Below, piece by piece: positions 26,507-34,707 of a stretch of 64,000 bases of DNA. Where the stretch lies: contig CAVTXH010000003.1 in NCBI GenBank assembly GCA_963738625.1, positions 1,116,001 through 1,180,000 on the forward strand, in the 5' to 3' direction. Each line of letters opens with the position of its first letter. Positions within the stretch are counted from its first letter, which is position 1. Source of the stretch: UBA7672 sp963738625 (GTDB taxonomy: Bacteria; Pseudomonadota; Alphaproteobacteria; Caulobacterales; Hyphomonadaceae). The notes under the pieces are model-generated. The model saw nothing but the letters and a program-made list of their open reading frames with translations, had not been told where the DNA came from and did not search any database. Position numbers and translations under genes: made by a program.

Positions 26507-27517
26507 ATGGAACTGAAGTTCCGCCGCAACGCCGACTACCAGGACCTTCGTGACGAGATCACGCCGGAGAAGTTTTACCTCGATCGCCGCAAGCTGATCG
26601 CGGCTGGCGGCGTGATAGGCGCAGGATCGATCCTGGGCGCTCTTCCCGCATGCTCCGAACCGCAGGGCGCAGTCGCAACACCGGCGGGCGCCGCCAGCCA
26701 TCCCGCATCCGGCGCCAAGCTGACCGCCGCGAAGACCGCCTTCGCCGTTTCAGAGGCGACAACGGTCGAGGACGCGTTCACCGGCTTCTGCAACTACTAT
26801 GAGTTCGGGACCGACAAGGAAGATCCGGCGCGCAATTCCTTCATTATGAAGACGTCGCCCTGGCAGATCGCCGTCGAAGGCGAGACGGATGCGCCGGGCA
26901 ACTACGCCGTGAAGGACCTCGTCGACTATTCGAAGCTGGAAGAGCGCGTCTATCGCCACCGTTGCGTCGAGGCGTGGTCGATGGTGGTGCCGTGGGTCGG
27001 CGTGCCGCTTGCCAGCATCATGACCAAGCTGAAGCCGAGGACGACCGCGAAGTTCGTGCAGTTCGAGACCTACCTTAACAGGAAAGAGATGATCGGCGTG
27101 CGCCTGCCCGTGCTCGACTGGCCCTATGTCGAGGGCCTGCGCATGGACGAGGCGATGAACGACCTCACCTTCATGGCCGTCGGCGCCTACGGCAAGGCGC
27201 TGCAGAAGCAGAACGGCGCGCCGCTGCGCACCGTGATCCCGTGGAAGTACGGCTTCAAGGCGACGAAATCGATCGTCAAGATCCGCTTCCTCACCAAGCA
27301 GCCGGCCACGGCCTGGAACAAGTCAGCCGCCAACGAGTACGGCTTCTATTCCAACGTGAATCCCAACGTGAACCATCCGCGCTGGAGCCAGGCGTCCGAA
27401 CAGGTGATCGGCGGCAAGGGCGGCTTCAACGAGCGGCGCACCACCGAGATGTTCAACGGCTATGAAAAGCAGGTCGCTTCGCTCTACGCCGGCATGGACC
27501 TGAAGAAGAACTACTAG
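26507..27517 (+). CDS. msrP: Protein-methionine-sulfoxide reductase catalytic subunit MsrP
   Basis: A 336-residue periplasmic molybdopterin enzyme that repairs oxidised methionines in envelope proteins, fed by MsrQ. The Tat motif DRRKLIAAGG (R27-R28) and a hydrophobic stretch give export with the cofactor. The molybdenum-binding cysteine is C153 in YRHRCVEAWSMVVPW; LPVLDWPYVEGLRMDEAM and VIPWKYGFKATKSIVKI are family blocks. GAGGAG lies before ATG 26507. It is followed at 19 nt by msrQ, as expected. Confidence 0.96.
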   Translation: MELKFRRNADYQDLRDEITPEKFYLDRRKLIAAGGVIGAGSILGALPACSEPQGAVATPAGAASHPASGAKLTAAKTAFAVSEATTVEDAFTGFCNYYEFGTDKEDPARNSFIMKTSPWQIAVEGETDAPGNYAVKDLVDYSKLEERVYRHRCVEAWSMVVPWVGVPLASIMTKLKPRTTAKFVQFETYLNRKEMIGVRLPVLDWPYVEGLRMDEAMNDLTFMAVGAYGKALQKQNGAPLRTVIPWKYGFKATKSIVKIRFLTKQPATAWNKSAANEYGFYSNVNPNVNHPRWSQASEQVIGGKGGFNERRTTEMFNGYEKQVASLYAGMDLKKNY

Positions 27518-27536
27518 CCTCCCAGATCAACCAAAC

Positions 27537-28187
27537 ATGGCCCACAGCGCCTTCCTCCGCACCTTCGCCAAGCACTGGATGAAGCCGCTGGCGCTCATCG
27601 CGCTGCTGGCGCCGTTCGCCTATCTTGCGCTGCAGTGGGGGCTGATGCTGAGCGGCCAGCCGCATGTGATGGGCTGGAGCGTCGCAAAGTGGACGCACCA
27701 TTATCTCGGCGACACGGCGCTGCGCATTCTGCTGGTCACTCTGGCGATCTCGCCGATCCGCGACATCACCGGCTGGGCGCCCATTGTGCTCATCCGGCGA
27801 CGCATCGGCCTTGCGGCGTTCTTCTACGCCTTCCTGCACATGCTTGCCTATGTCGGCCTCAACCTCAACTGGTCGCTGCCGAAGCTGTGGGAAGACATCG
27901 TCATCCGCACCTACATCACCTTCGGCATGGCGGCGCTGATCATGATGGCGCCCCTTGCCGTCACATCGACCAACGGCATGATCCGCCGCCTCGGCCGCAA
28001 GGCATGGGACCGCCTGCACTGGCTGATCTATCCGCTCGCCACCCTCGCGGTCGCGCACGACATACTGATGCAGAAGACGATGCAGCTGACGCCCATTGTC
28101 CACGCCGTCATCCTCGGCGTCCTGCTCGGCTGGCGCATCGTGCGCTGGGGCCTCAAGCGCATCAGGCCGGCTGAAGCCACCGCCTAG
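27537..28187 (+). CDS. msrQ: Protein-methionine-sulfoxide reductase haem-binding subunit MsrQ
   Basis: A 216-residue inner-membrane b-type haem protein that passes electrons to MsrP. Several membrane helices are clear: LALIALLAPFAYLALQWG, LVTLAISPIRD, AFFYAFLHMLAYVG and IHWLIYPLATLAVAHDIL-like regions with histidines H in FLHML, LHWLIYP and VAHDIL as likely haem ligands. Its end overlaps the HNH gene on the other strand by 4 nt. Confidence 0.94.
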   Translation: MAHSAFLRTFAKHWMKPLALIALLAPFAYLALQWGLMLSGQPHVMGWSVAKWTHHYLGDTALRILLVTLAISPIRDITGWAPIVLIRRRIGLAAFFYAFLHMLAYVGLNLNWSLPKLWEDIVIRTYITFGMAALIMMAPLAVTSTNGMIRRLGRKAWDRLHWLIYPLATLAVAHDILMQKTMQLTPIVHAVILGVLLGWRIVRWGLKRIRPAEATA

Positions 28188-28426
28188 CGCGGGGTCGGCG
28201 ACCAGCTCGATCCCTTGCGCCAGTTGCACTCGGCGTGCGCGAGCTGAAGGTTGGCGCGATCGTCCGTCCCGCCCTTCTTGCGTGGCCGGATGTGATCGAA
28301 GGTCGGCCGCTTCTTCTTCCAGACGGTCGCGTGCGGCGCGTCGAACCGCCCCTGCGGCATCGCCTCGCCGCATAGGGCGCAGCGCCCGGACTGAGCCATC
28401 CAGAGTTCGTCGAACAGGCTCGGCAC
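28184..28426 (-). CDS. HNH endonuclease family protein
   Basis: A small HNH nuclease of about 80 residues. CALCGEAM and the later CNWRKG give the two cysteine pairs for zinc, and FDHIRPRKKGGTDDRANLQLAH is the classic HNH core. The GTG at 28426 lies 6 nt past the folD stop; an internal ATG at 28399 is also possible. It sits last in the yggT-DUF167-folD run, so it is probably co-transcribed. Its substrate is not indicated; a restriction or repair role is a guess. Confidence 0.75.
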   Translation of the reverse strand: MPSLFDELWMAQSGRCALCGEAMPQGRFDAPHATVWKKKRPTFDHIRPRKKGGTDDRANLQLAHAECNWRKGSSWSPTPR

Positions 28427-28431
28427 GATTG

Positions 28432-29325
28432 TCAGGCGTCCAATTCCTTCGGCACAGCCCAGCCTCGCCGCGCGCACGCCGCCAGCACAGTATTGCGCAG
28501 CAGACAGGCCACCGTCATGAGCCCGACGCCGCCCGGCACCGGCGTGATCCAGCCGGCGACTTCCCGGCACTCGGCAAAGTGAGCATCGCCTACCACCCGC
28601 GTCTTCCCCTCACCCTTCTCGGGCGCGGGAATGCGATTGATGCCGACATCGATGACGACGGCGCCCGGCTTCACCCACGACCCGCGCACCATCTCCGGCC
28701 GCCCCACCGCAGGCACCAGAATGTCCGCCGTGCGGCACAGGGCCGGCAGGTCGGCCGTCTTCGAATGCGCGATGGTGACGGTGCAGTTCTCGGCGAGGAA
28801 CAGCATCGCCGCCGGCTTGCCGACAAGAATCGAGCGGCCGATCACCACGACATGCTTGCCCGAAAGATCGTTGCCCAGCGCGTGCTTGGCCATGATCACG
28901 CAACCGACCGGCGTGCACGGCTTTAGCCCCGGCTTGCCCAGCAACAGCCGCCCTGCCGACAGTTCGGTCAACCCATCGACATCCTTCGCCGGATCGATCA
29001 GCGCCAGCGCCTGCGCTTCGTTCAGCCCCTTGGGCAGCGGAAGCTGCAGCAGGATGCCGTCCACCTCCGGATCGGCGACGAGCGTCTTCAGCGCCGCCTC
29101 GACCTCGGCCTGCGTCGCCGACGCCGGAAATCGTCGCGTGATCGAGCGCATGCCCGCAGCTTCGGTCTTCTCGCCCTTCGATTTCACGTAGAGCGCGCTC
29201 GCCGGATCATCGCCCACCAGCACGACCGCGAGACATGGCTTGCCAGGCAGTTTCGCGACCGCCGCCGCCGCAGCAGCCCGCACCTTCTCGGAGACGATCT
29301 TCCCGTCGATCAGCTCAGCCGGCAT
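28432..29325 (-). CDS. folD: Bifunctional methylenetetrahydrofolate dehydrogenase/cyclohydrolase
   Basis: A 297-residue FolD that interconverts 5,10-methylene- and 10-formyl-tetrahydrofolate with NADP. The catalytic lysine lies in YVKSKGEKTEAAGM, QLPLPKGLN forms the folate-site block, and VVVIGRSILVGKPAAMLF binds the nucleotide. PVPGGVGLMTVACLLRNT closes the fold. Its ATG overlaps the DUF167 stop by 11 nt, so translation is coupled. Confidence 0.96.
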   Translation of the reverse strand: MPAELIDGKIVSEKVRAAAAAAVAKLPGKPCLAVVLVGDDPASALYVKSKGEKTEAAGMRSITRRFPASATQAEVEAALKTLVADPEVDGILLQLPLPKGLNEAQALALIDPAKDVDGLTELSAGRLLLGKPGLKPCTPVGCVIMAKHALGNDLSGKHVVVIGRSILVGKPAAMLFLAENCTVTIAHSKTADLPALCRTADILVPAVGRPEMVRGSWVKPGAVVIDVGINRIPAPEKGEGKTRVVGDAHFAECREVAGWITPVPGGVGLMTVACLLRNTVLAACARRGWAVPKELDA

Positions 29326-29641
29326 CGCCTTCTCCCGTGAGCGCCTGAAGCGCCCCCGCTATAGACTGGTCGCCCACGATTCGCACGGTCTTGATGCGCT
29401 GCGTCCCGCCCTTCTCCACCGAAACGGCGGACTTCGGCAGGCTGAGCGCCTTCGCCAGCAGCGCCTCGATCGCCGCGTTGGCCTTGCCCTTCTCAGAAAC
29501 CGCGCGCACGCGCACCTTCAGATATCGCTGGCCGGAAGCTTCCTCGCCCAGCCCCTCCACCGCATCCTTCGATGCGTTGGGCGTGGCCCGCACCCGCAGC
29601 TCCGCGCCCCCGGCGATCATCCGCCAGGACGCGCGCGCCAC
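29315..29641 (-). CDS. DUF167 (YggU-like) protein
   Basis: A 108-residue DUF167 protein. LRVRATPNASKDAVEGLGEE and LKVRVRAVSEKGKANAAIEALLAKAL are the family blocks, with SVSVEKGGTQRIKTVRI near the end. GTG 29641 shares a base with the yggT TAG (TAGTG), so coupling is expected; ATG 29620 is the alternative start. Function unknown. YggT and DUF167 are neighbours in many proteobacteria. Confidence 0.85.
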   Translation of the reverse strand: MARASWRMIAGGAELRVRATPNASKDAVEGLGEEASGQRYLKVRVRAVSEKGKANAAIEALLAKALSLPKSAVSVEKGGTQRIKTVRIVGDQSIAGALQALTGEGDAG

Positions 29642-29964
29642 TAGCGGATCCGCGGCCCGCCGGCGACCAGCATGATTAGCTGCGGCAGAGCCCAGTCGCG
29701 CACGAACACGATAATCAGGATGACCAGCAGCGGCGAGAGGTCGAGCACGCCATTGATCGGCGGTATCAGGCGGCGCAGCGGCCGGCACATCGGCTCGCAG
29801 ATGGCGGCGAGAAAGCCGAGGATGGCGCGAGCGTTCGGATTGCGCTTGTCGATGATGCCGAACGAGACCAGCCAGCTCGCAATCACCCAGGCGAACACGA
29901 TGAAGAACAGCACCGTGAGCAGCGGACTCGCGAAATAGATGTAGAGCGCCCAGAGAAAATCCAT
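29641..29964 (-). CDS. YggT family membrane protein
   Basis: A 107-residue membrane protein of the YggT family. Helices are MDFLWALYIYFASPLLTVLFFIVFAWVIASW and LSPLLVILIIVFVRDWALPQL, joined by RPLRRLIPPINGVLD, a conserved family motif. The ATG at 29964 gives the usual length. It leads an operon of overlapping genes with DUF167, folD and the HNH gene. YggT has been linked to osmotic or division functions; that is not shown here. Confidence 0.9.
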   Translation of the reverse strand: MDFLWALYIYFASPLLTVLFFIVFAWVIASWLVSFGIIDKRNPNARAILGFLAAICEPMCRPLRRLIPPINGVLDLSPLLVILIIVFVRDWALPQLIMLVAGGPRIR

Positions 29965-30124
29965 AACCCGGTCCGCCTCCAAAGCCTTGGTCCCACTGCA
30001 GATAGCTGGCGCGCCCAGCGGCGGCAACCCGCGCAATCAGGCCGCTTGCCGGTCATCCTTGACGTCGGAAGCGGCACGGAATAGCTAACCCGCTCCCAAA
30101 TCCCGGCCTCGCCGGGACCCGGAA

Positions 30125-30200
<76 letters not shown>

Positions 30201-30267
30201 ACTATCTTCTCCCTGCATCGCCACCCATCTCACGCTGACCGCGTGATGCCTTTTAACTAAAGGGTTC

Positions 30268-30735
30268 TTGGACATACTCGATTGCAGCTGGTTCAGCTTG
30301 CTGCGACCAAACGCAGAACGAGTTTGGGATAAAATGTGGGGTAAGGCCCCTTGGCCAACCTCGATATGTTCTGCCGTGGGAGCATCGAATGGGTCGAGGT
30401 ATCCACCGCCTGACGGATCGCCAGGTCCGCACGCTTGGTCCCGGTCGCCACGCGGACGGCGGCGGGCTCTGGCGACACTCTATCATGATCTGAAACGCAG
30501 ACAGGAGACGTGGTTGCGCGAAGGCGCGACACGCTTCCTTAAAGGCGACATGAAGCTGCTCGCTTACTTCAAGGAAAAGGCGCGGCGTGTGAAGCTGGAC
30601 TTTGAAATGATCCTCGTTCAGCCCGGGGCATCAATTGCGACCGTCACCGACGATGCATTGCGGCTGCTGGCCACAACCGAACTTTATCTTTTCAAGACGA
30701 CACAAGCGAAGTTCCGGGTCGTCTTGTCCGAATAG
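30268..30735 (+). pseudogene. Unassigned gene fragment
   Basis: The C-terminal half (from about 30470) reads as a coherent protein: HDLKRRQETWLREGATRFLKG, then VKLDFEMILVQPGASIATV and DDALRLLATTELYLFKTTQAKF. The first part is low-complexity and its TTG start at 30268 has little support. It looks like the 3' end of a larger gene cut by rearrangement in the island. I do not recognise the family. Confidence 0.4.
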
Positions 30736-30759
30736 CTGCGCTTCCCAAGTACGGTCACT

Positions 30760-31860
30760 TTACTCGGCGAGCGAATACGACGTGCTCCGGCCGCCGCCGG
30801 CGTCCTTCTCCAGGATGCCGAGCTTGATCAAAGCTTCAATATCGCGGCTGGCGGTATCTTGCGAGCACTTGGCGATCTTCGCCCACCTGGACGAGGTGAG
30901 CTTGCCTTCGAAACCATCGATCAGCTTGTTGAGCATCAGGCGCTGGCGATCGTTGATGTGATCCCCCGCGTGGTGCTCCCAGAACTGCGCCTTCTTGAGG
31001 ACGCCGCCGATGATCTCCTCTGCCCCGGTGAAAGCGTGGTCGAGACAGCCGAGGAACCAGTTGAGCCAGCCCGTGATGTCGAGATCGTCTTTCTGCGTCT
31101 TCTCAAGAATCGCATAGTAGTCGTTCCGCTCAGCGCGGATCTGCGTCGACATTGAGTAGAACCGCTGCGCGGTGTTTTCCGAGCGGGCGAGGCTCATGTC
31201 GGCGATCGCGCGCGCGATGCGCCCGTTACCATCGGCAAATGGGTGGATGGTGACGAACCACAGGTGGGCAAGCGCGGCCTTGAGAACCGCGTCGATCGCT
31301 GGTCCATTGTTGTACCAATTCAGAAAAGCCTTCATCTCCTTCTTGAGGAGTTTGGCTTCCGGTGCCTGGTAGTGAACTTTTTCGCGCGCGATGGGGCCTG
31401 AGACAACCTGCATCGGCCCACCTGAATCATCGCGCCAATTGCCGACGATGATCTTACTCATGCCGCTCCGCCCTGTCGGGAAGAGGGCAGCGTGCCAGCC
31501 GAACAGGCGATCCTCGGTGAGCGGCTTGTCGTAGTTTTGCGTAGCGTCGAGCAGCATCTCGACAACGCCTTCGACGTTTCGGTCAGCTGGCGTTAGCGCG
31601 CCGATGTCGATGCCAAGGCGGCGGGCGAGCGAAGAGCGGACCTGATCGTGATCCAGCTTCTCGCCTTCGATCTCGCTGGTCTTGATGACGTCTGCGGTGA
31701 GCGTGCGAAGAACGGCCTCTTCGCGCAGCGCAAAGCCGAGTGCTTCCATGCGTCCCAAAAGCCGCCCCTGGCGGTGGCGCAAGTCAGCGAGCTTCTTGCC
31801 GATGAGCTTTTCGTCCCATCGGAAATTCGGCCAGTCATTCAGTTCGTGTATGTAGGTCAT
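30760..31860 (-). CDS. Fic family protein with N-terminal inhibitory motif
   Basis: A 366-residue Fic protein, an enzyme family that transfers AMP or similar groups onto target proteins. The catalytic loop HPFADGNGRIAR starts at H206. An inhibitory helix T61-S-E-I-E65-G66 fits (S/T)xxxE(G/N) on the N-terminal side, so activity is likely self-restrained (class II). The last ~75 residues form a winged helix (WAKIAKCSQDTASRDIEAL). ATG 31860 follows AAGGG at 9 nt; ATG 31869 is too close to it. No antitoxin gene is attached. A large palindrome lies upstream. Target unknown. Confidence 0.88.
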   Translation of the reverse strand: MTYIHELNDWPNFRWDEKLIGKKLADLRHRQGRLLGRMEALGFALREEAVLRTLTADVIKTSEIEGEKLDHDQVRSSLARRLGIDIGALTPADRNVEGVVEMLLDATQNYDKPLTEDRLFGWHAALFPTGRSGMSKIIVGNWRDDSGGPMQVVSGPIAREKVHYQAPEAKLLKKEMKAFLNWYNNGPAIDAVLKAALAHLWFVTIHPFADGNGRIARAIADMSLARSENTAQRFYSMSTQIRAERNDYYAILEKTQKDDLDITGWLNWFLGCLDHAFTGAEEIIGGVLKKAQFWEHHAGDHINDRQRLMLNKLIDGFEGKLTSSRWAKIAKCSQDTASRDIEALIKLGILEKDAGGGRSTSYSLAE

Positions 31861-31906
31861 TATCCGCATCCCTTGCGGAGATTATGCGTGAAGGCGCGGA
31901 GAAAGT

Positions 31907-31945
31907 CCAGCCTATTCTCCGCACGATATGCGGAGAATAGGCTGG
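31907..31945. promoter_or_regulatory. 17-bp perfect palindrome upstream of the Fic gene
   Basis: Arms CCAGCCTATTCTCCGCA and its complement are separated by CGATA. The core TTCTCCGC / GCGGAGA recurs at 31875-31880 and 31948-31957, giving four related half sites between the Fic gene and the rest of the island. This fits an operator, perhaps bound by the Fic C-terminal winged helix, or a strong transcription barrier. Confidence 0.5.
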
Positions 31946-32043
31946 TTATTCTCCGCCTTCCACTGATTTTATTGACTTTTTCTTTCACGCCGGGGGCGTT
32001 TGTGTCCGGGCGCACTCTATCGCTTCGCGACCGAGCCACACAT

Positions 32044-32325
32044 TCAAGGTGTGTCTCGGCCCATTCGGATGACGATCGCTGACGCAAGCACGCTCGGCGT
32101 GGCCGATGCGCCGATCGCTAATCGTTCGGTTGCTGCGTTCTGTGCCGTTTCACGCAGCTTGGTTATATCCGCATGCAGCGCAGCAATCCGCTGCCTGTGG
32201 CGGTTGCGGACCACCACGATTTCGGTTTGCAGCTTGCGCCGATCAAGAAGCTGCCCGGTGCGAAGCGCTTCCCTCTGATCGGCGTCGCGCTTGAGAGAGG
32301 CAAGTGCCTCGCGCTGGTTTTCCAT
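32044..32325 (-). CDS. Unassigned protein, probably truncated
   Basis: A 93-residue protein starting at ATG 32325. It is basic, Gln/Arg-rich and helical (LASLKRDADQREALRTGQLL, VRNRHRQRIAALHADI), perhaps a coiled coil or the tail of a larger mobile-element protein. A GTG at 32379 would extend it, but those extra residues are encoded by the terminal repeat of the IS256 remnant and are probably not native. No family recognised. Confidence 0.4.
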   Translation of the reverse strand: MENQREALASLKRDADQREALRTGQLLDRRKLQTEIVVVRNRHRQRIAALHADITKLRETAQNAATERLAIGASATPSVLASAIVIRMGRDTP

Positions 32326-32329
32326 CAAG

Positions 32330-32663
32330 GGGTCGTGTCCCTGAACGTGGTGTACGAGCCATCGCTCGTCACGGGTCACGCCGGCGGGGTTGGGCCGGCA
32401 GTCATGCCGGCACAGCCGGTAAACTGACGAGAGGGTTATCGCTCATCGGCGCGATGGTTTCCAGAGACATGTAGCGGGAGCGCTGGACCGCCCATTCGTC
32501 GTGCTGCTCGAGCAGGATCGCTCCGATGAGGCGGATGATGGCGTCTTCATTGGGGAAGATTCCCACGACCTCGGTGCGCCGCTTGATCTCGCCATTCAGG
32601 CGTTCAATGGGATTGGTCGAGTGCAGCTTGACCCGATGCTCCTTGGGGAAGGTCATGTACCCG
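32330..32663 (-). mobile_element. IS256-family remnant (3' end)
   Basis: The right-hand end of an IS256-type element: the transposase C-terminus plus a terminal segment GGGGTCGTGTCCCTGAACG at 32329-32347 resembling IS256-family end repeats. The other end and most of the gene are missing; similarity stops near 32663. Confidence 0.6.
32402..32662 (-). pseudogene. IS256-family transposase, C-terminal fragment
   Basis: About 87 residues matching the C-terminus of IS256-group transposases: YMTFPKEHRVKLHSTNPIER, LNGEIKRRTEVVGIFPNEDA, then LLEQHDEWAVQRSRYMSLET. The catalytic Asp and Glu residues lie upstream in intact members and are missing, so it cannot act. The reading frame continues upstream to 32728 into unrelated sequence. 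Confidence 0.8.
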
Positions 32664-32814
32664 AGCGGCCCATGTCTCCACTGCCCTTCGCGCGCATCGC
32701 TAAACCCGACTCCGCATGACCGTCCCACTCCTGGGGCGACGACAATTCGTAAATTGACGCTTGGTCGAACGCGCCGGCAACGTTATCGACGCGCAGGCGC
32801 CGGAGAACTGGCGT

Positions 32815-32997
32815 CTAAGGGCCAAGGCCCATGTCGCGCCGCCGCCCATTAGGCATGGTGACACGCAGGATCCAGGAACGGCTGTTTTCGGAGGCGACCT
32901 GCAGGGCTAGACCAGCCACGCCGCCCACTGGATAGTGTCCGGCGCGCTTAAGCCGCTCGACCCATTTGGCGCTACGTTCGATTGCAAGCTTTGGCAT
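32815..32997 (-). pseudogene. Tyrosine integrase N-terminal fragment
   Basis: Sixty residues from ATG 32997 match the arm-binding N-terminus of tRNA-targeting integrases: VERLKRAGHYPVGGVAGLAL then SWILRVTMPNGRRRDMGLG, ending in an early stop. The catalytic domain is gone. It is adjacent to the 14-bp distal tRNA repeat, as expected for the enzyme that placed the island. Confidence 0.75.
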
Positions 32998-33165
32998 CCT
33001 CAATCGAACTCCCACCCATCGAAGCACCCACCAAGCCACCCAACAAAAGGCGTGCCATAGGGCGAGCTGGGCCGAGACGCCGTGAGACGGCTAATCCTTG
33101 ACTGTGCTGGTCCTTTCCGGTCGGGTGGCATGACCCGACATGTCCTGAAATGGTAGAGTTTTTGA

Positions 33166-33179
33166 CCTCGGCTCCACCA
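33166..33179 (+). repeat. Candidate attR (copy of the tRNA-Ala 3' end)
   Basis: Exact 14-bp copy of CCTCGGCTCCACCA from the tRNA-Ala gene. It marks the distal end of the island, about 170 bp beyond the integrase fragment start. Confidence 0.65.
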
Positions 33180-33259
33180 TCCTCCGGAAACGCCTTCGCG
33201 CCGGCCTCCAAATGACACTCTAAATCGGACGTTAAGCGTTGTAAGCGAGGGTCTCGCCC

Positions 33260-33700
33260 ATGCGTTCCGCCCTTCCCATTGCCCTTGCAGCCCTGCTCGC
33301 CATCGTGCCCGTAGCCGCATCCGCCAGCCCGCCGCCTGCTGCGCCCAAGCAGGAGATGGACCCGCAGGCCAAGCGCATCACCGGCTCGGAAAACTACGTG
33401 CCGACTTTCGGCTTGCGCGCCTCGATCACGCGCGGCTTCAAGATCAACGGCGTGCTGGCGGTGGACGCCGGCCTCGACATACCCAACGCCAAGACGCGCA
33501 AGCGCGTCGAAGCGATCAAGCCGCGCCTGATGAGCACGCTGCGCGACGTGGTGCTGAACTACGCCTCGCTTTCCTACGTCATCGGCGAGAAGCCCGACGT
33601 CGACATGCTGCGCGCGCGCCTGCAGAAGGCCGTGGACACAGTGATCGGCAAGGGCGAGGCGAAGGTGGCGCTCGCTTCGGTCATCGTGTTCCCGCAGTAG
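33260..33700 (+). CDS. Exported FliL-like protein
   Basis: A 146-residue exported protein (signal peptide ending ASASP). The mature part PTFGLRASITRGFKINGVLAV and VEAIKPRLMSTLRDVVLNYA has the layout of FliL-like domains (beta strand, long helix before LSYVIGE, then an RLQKAVDTVIGKGEAKVALAS end), but without a membrane anchor beyond the signal. It is probably a conserved alphaproteobacterial family. It is the first gene beyond the island. Confidence 0.6.
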   Translation: MRSALPIALAALLAIVPVAASASPPPAAPKQEMDPQAKRITGSENYVPTFGLRASITRGFKINGVLAVDAGLDIPNAKTRKRVEAIKPRLMSTLRDVVLNYASLSYVIGEKPDVDMLRARLQKAVDTVIGKGEAKVALASVIVFPQ

Positions 33701-33706
33701 CGCGCT

Positions 33707-33988
33707 CTAACCCGCCGCCTCGTCCATGAACTTCGCCAGCGCGACGTCCTTGTCGGTGACGCCGCCGGCGTCGTGCGTCGCCAGCGTTACGTCCACCTTG
33801 CTGTAGACATTGAACCATTCCGGGTGGTGGTCCATCTGGTCGGCCTTGAGCGCCACACGGGTCATGAAGCCGAACGCGGCGTTGAAGTCCTTGAACTTGT
33901 AGCTCTTCGAAATGGCGTCGCGGCCATCGACTGCGCTCCATCCCCTGAGCGCCGCAACAGCCGCCTTTGCGCCGATTTTTCCGCTCAT
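33707..33988 (-). CDS. phhB: Pterin-4a-carbinolamine dehydratase
   Basis: A 93-residue enzyme that regenerates tetrahydrobiopterin after aromatic amino acid hydroxylation. The signature DHHPEWFNVYSKVDVTLATHD contains the catalytic histidines, preceded by FKDFNAAFGFMTRVALKAD. The ATG at 33988 gives the standard length. No phenylalanine hydroxylase gene is in the window. Confidence 0.93.
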   Translation of the reverse strand: MSGKIGAKAAVAALRGWSAVDGRDAISKSYKFKDFNAAFGFMTRVALKADQMDHHPEWFNVYSKVDVTLATHDAGGVTDKDVALAKFMDEAAG

Positions 33989-34047
33989 GGTCGCAGCTCC
34001 CGCCAGACATTGCCGCCGAACATAGCGCTTATCCGGCGCGGCGGCGA

Positions 34048-34599
34048 TCAGCCCGAACCGGACAGGAAATAAAGCCACAGCCCGTCCTCGCGTATGCCGA
34101 GGACATAGCCGGGCCATATCGCACCGGCGCGCAGCGCATCTACCTGTCCCGGGCCCAACAGCTTCTCGATGTCCCGCGCGGCCGCCGGGGTGATCTCGTC
34201 GGGCGCCAGCGTCGCCATCCACGGCCAGATATAGATCCTGCCCTGCGCGGAGTCCTCCACCGTGAAGCGATAGGACAGCAGCTTCTCGATGTGCGCCATC
34301 GGGAAGTCGCCCGTACGCATCTTGAGATTCCAGTAGTCAGCATGGCTGAGCCCCGCCAGGTTGGACCGGAAATCCGGCGCCTGCTCGGCCAGCTTCGCGA
34401 GGTCCCGGTATCCGCCCTTCGCGGCGATGTCCCGAAGGCGCTGCACCGTCGCCGCGACGGCTTCCGGCATCGGCTGGGGACGAGGCGCCGCCTCGACGAC
34501 CGCGGCGCCCTCGGGCGACGTATCCGGCGGCGGCTCGCATGCGGCGAACGATAGCGCGGCCGCCAGGAAAACGAACGATCTGCGCACGACTCTGCGCAC
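34048..34599 (-). CDS. Hypothetical lipoprotein
   Basis: A 183-residue lipoprotein (LSFAACEP, C21). The mature part has a Pro-rich linker, then LRDIAAKGGYRDLAKLAEQAPDF, SHADYWNLKMRTGDFPMAHI and GRIYIWPWMATLAP. It looks like a small soluble periplasmic domain; no family recognised. Not obviously in an operon. Confidence 0.6.
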   Translation of the reverse strand: MRRVVRRSFVFLAAALSFAACEPPPDTSPEGAAVVEAAPRPQPMPEAVAATVQRLRDIAAKGGYRDLAKLAEQAPDFRSNLAGLSHADYWNLKMRTGDFPMAHIEKLLSYRFTVEDSAQGRIYIWPWMATLAPDEITPAAARDIEKLLGPGQVDALRAGAIWPGYVLGIREDGLWLYFLSGSG

Positions 34600-34707
34600 C
34601 TGCCTGCCCCTGAAAACGGCCCCGCGCGAACTCTCTCCAGACGGACGACGGGCGCAAGGGGGAGAAGCAGGATTCTTTGCTGACCCGCCCGATGCGCCGG
34701 GGCGTCG

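Noticed and set aside
30293..30532. A minus-strand frame in the first part of the island
   Set aside because: No domain and no ribosome site; the opposite frame looks coding only in its 3' half, so neither is called complete.
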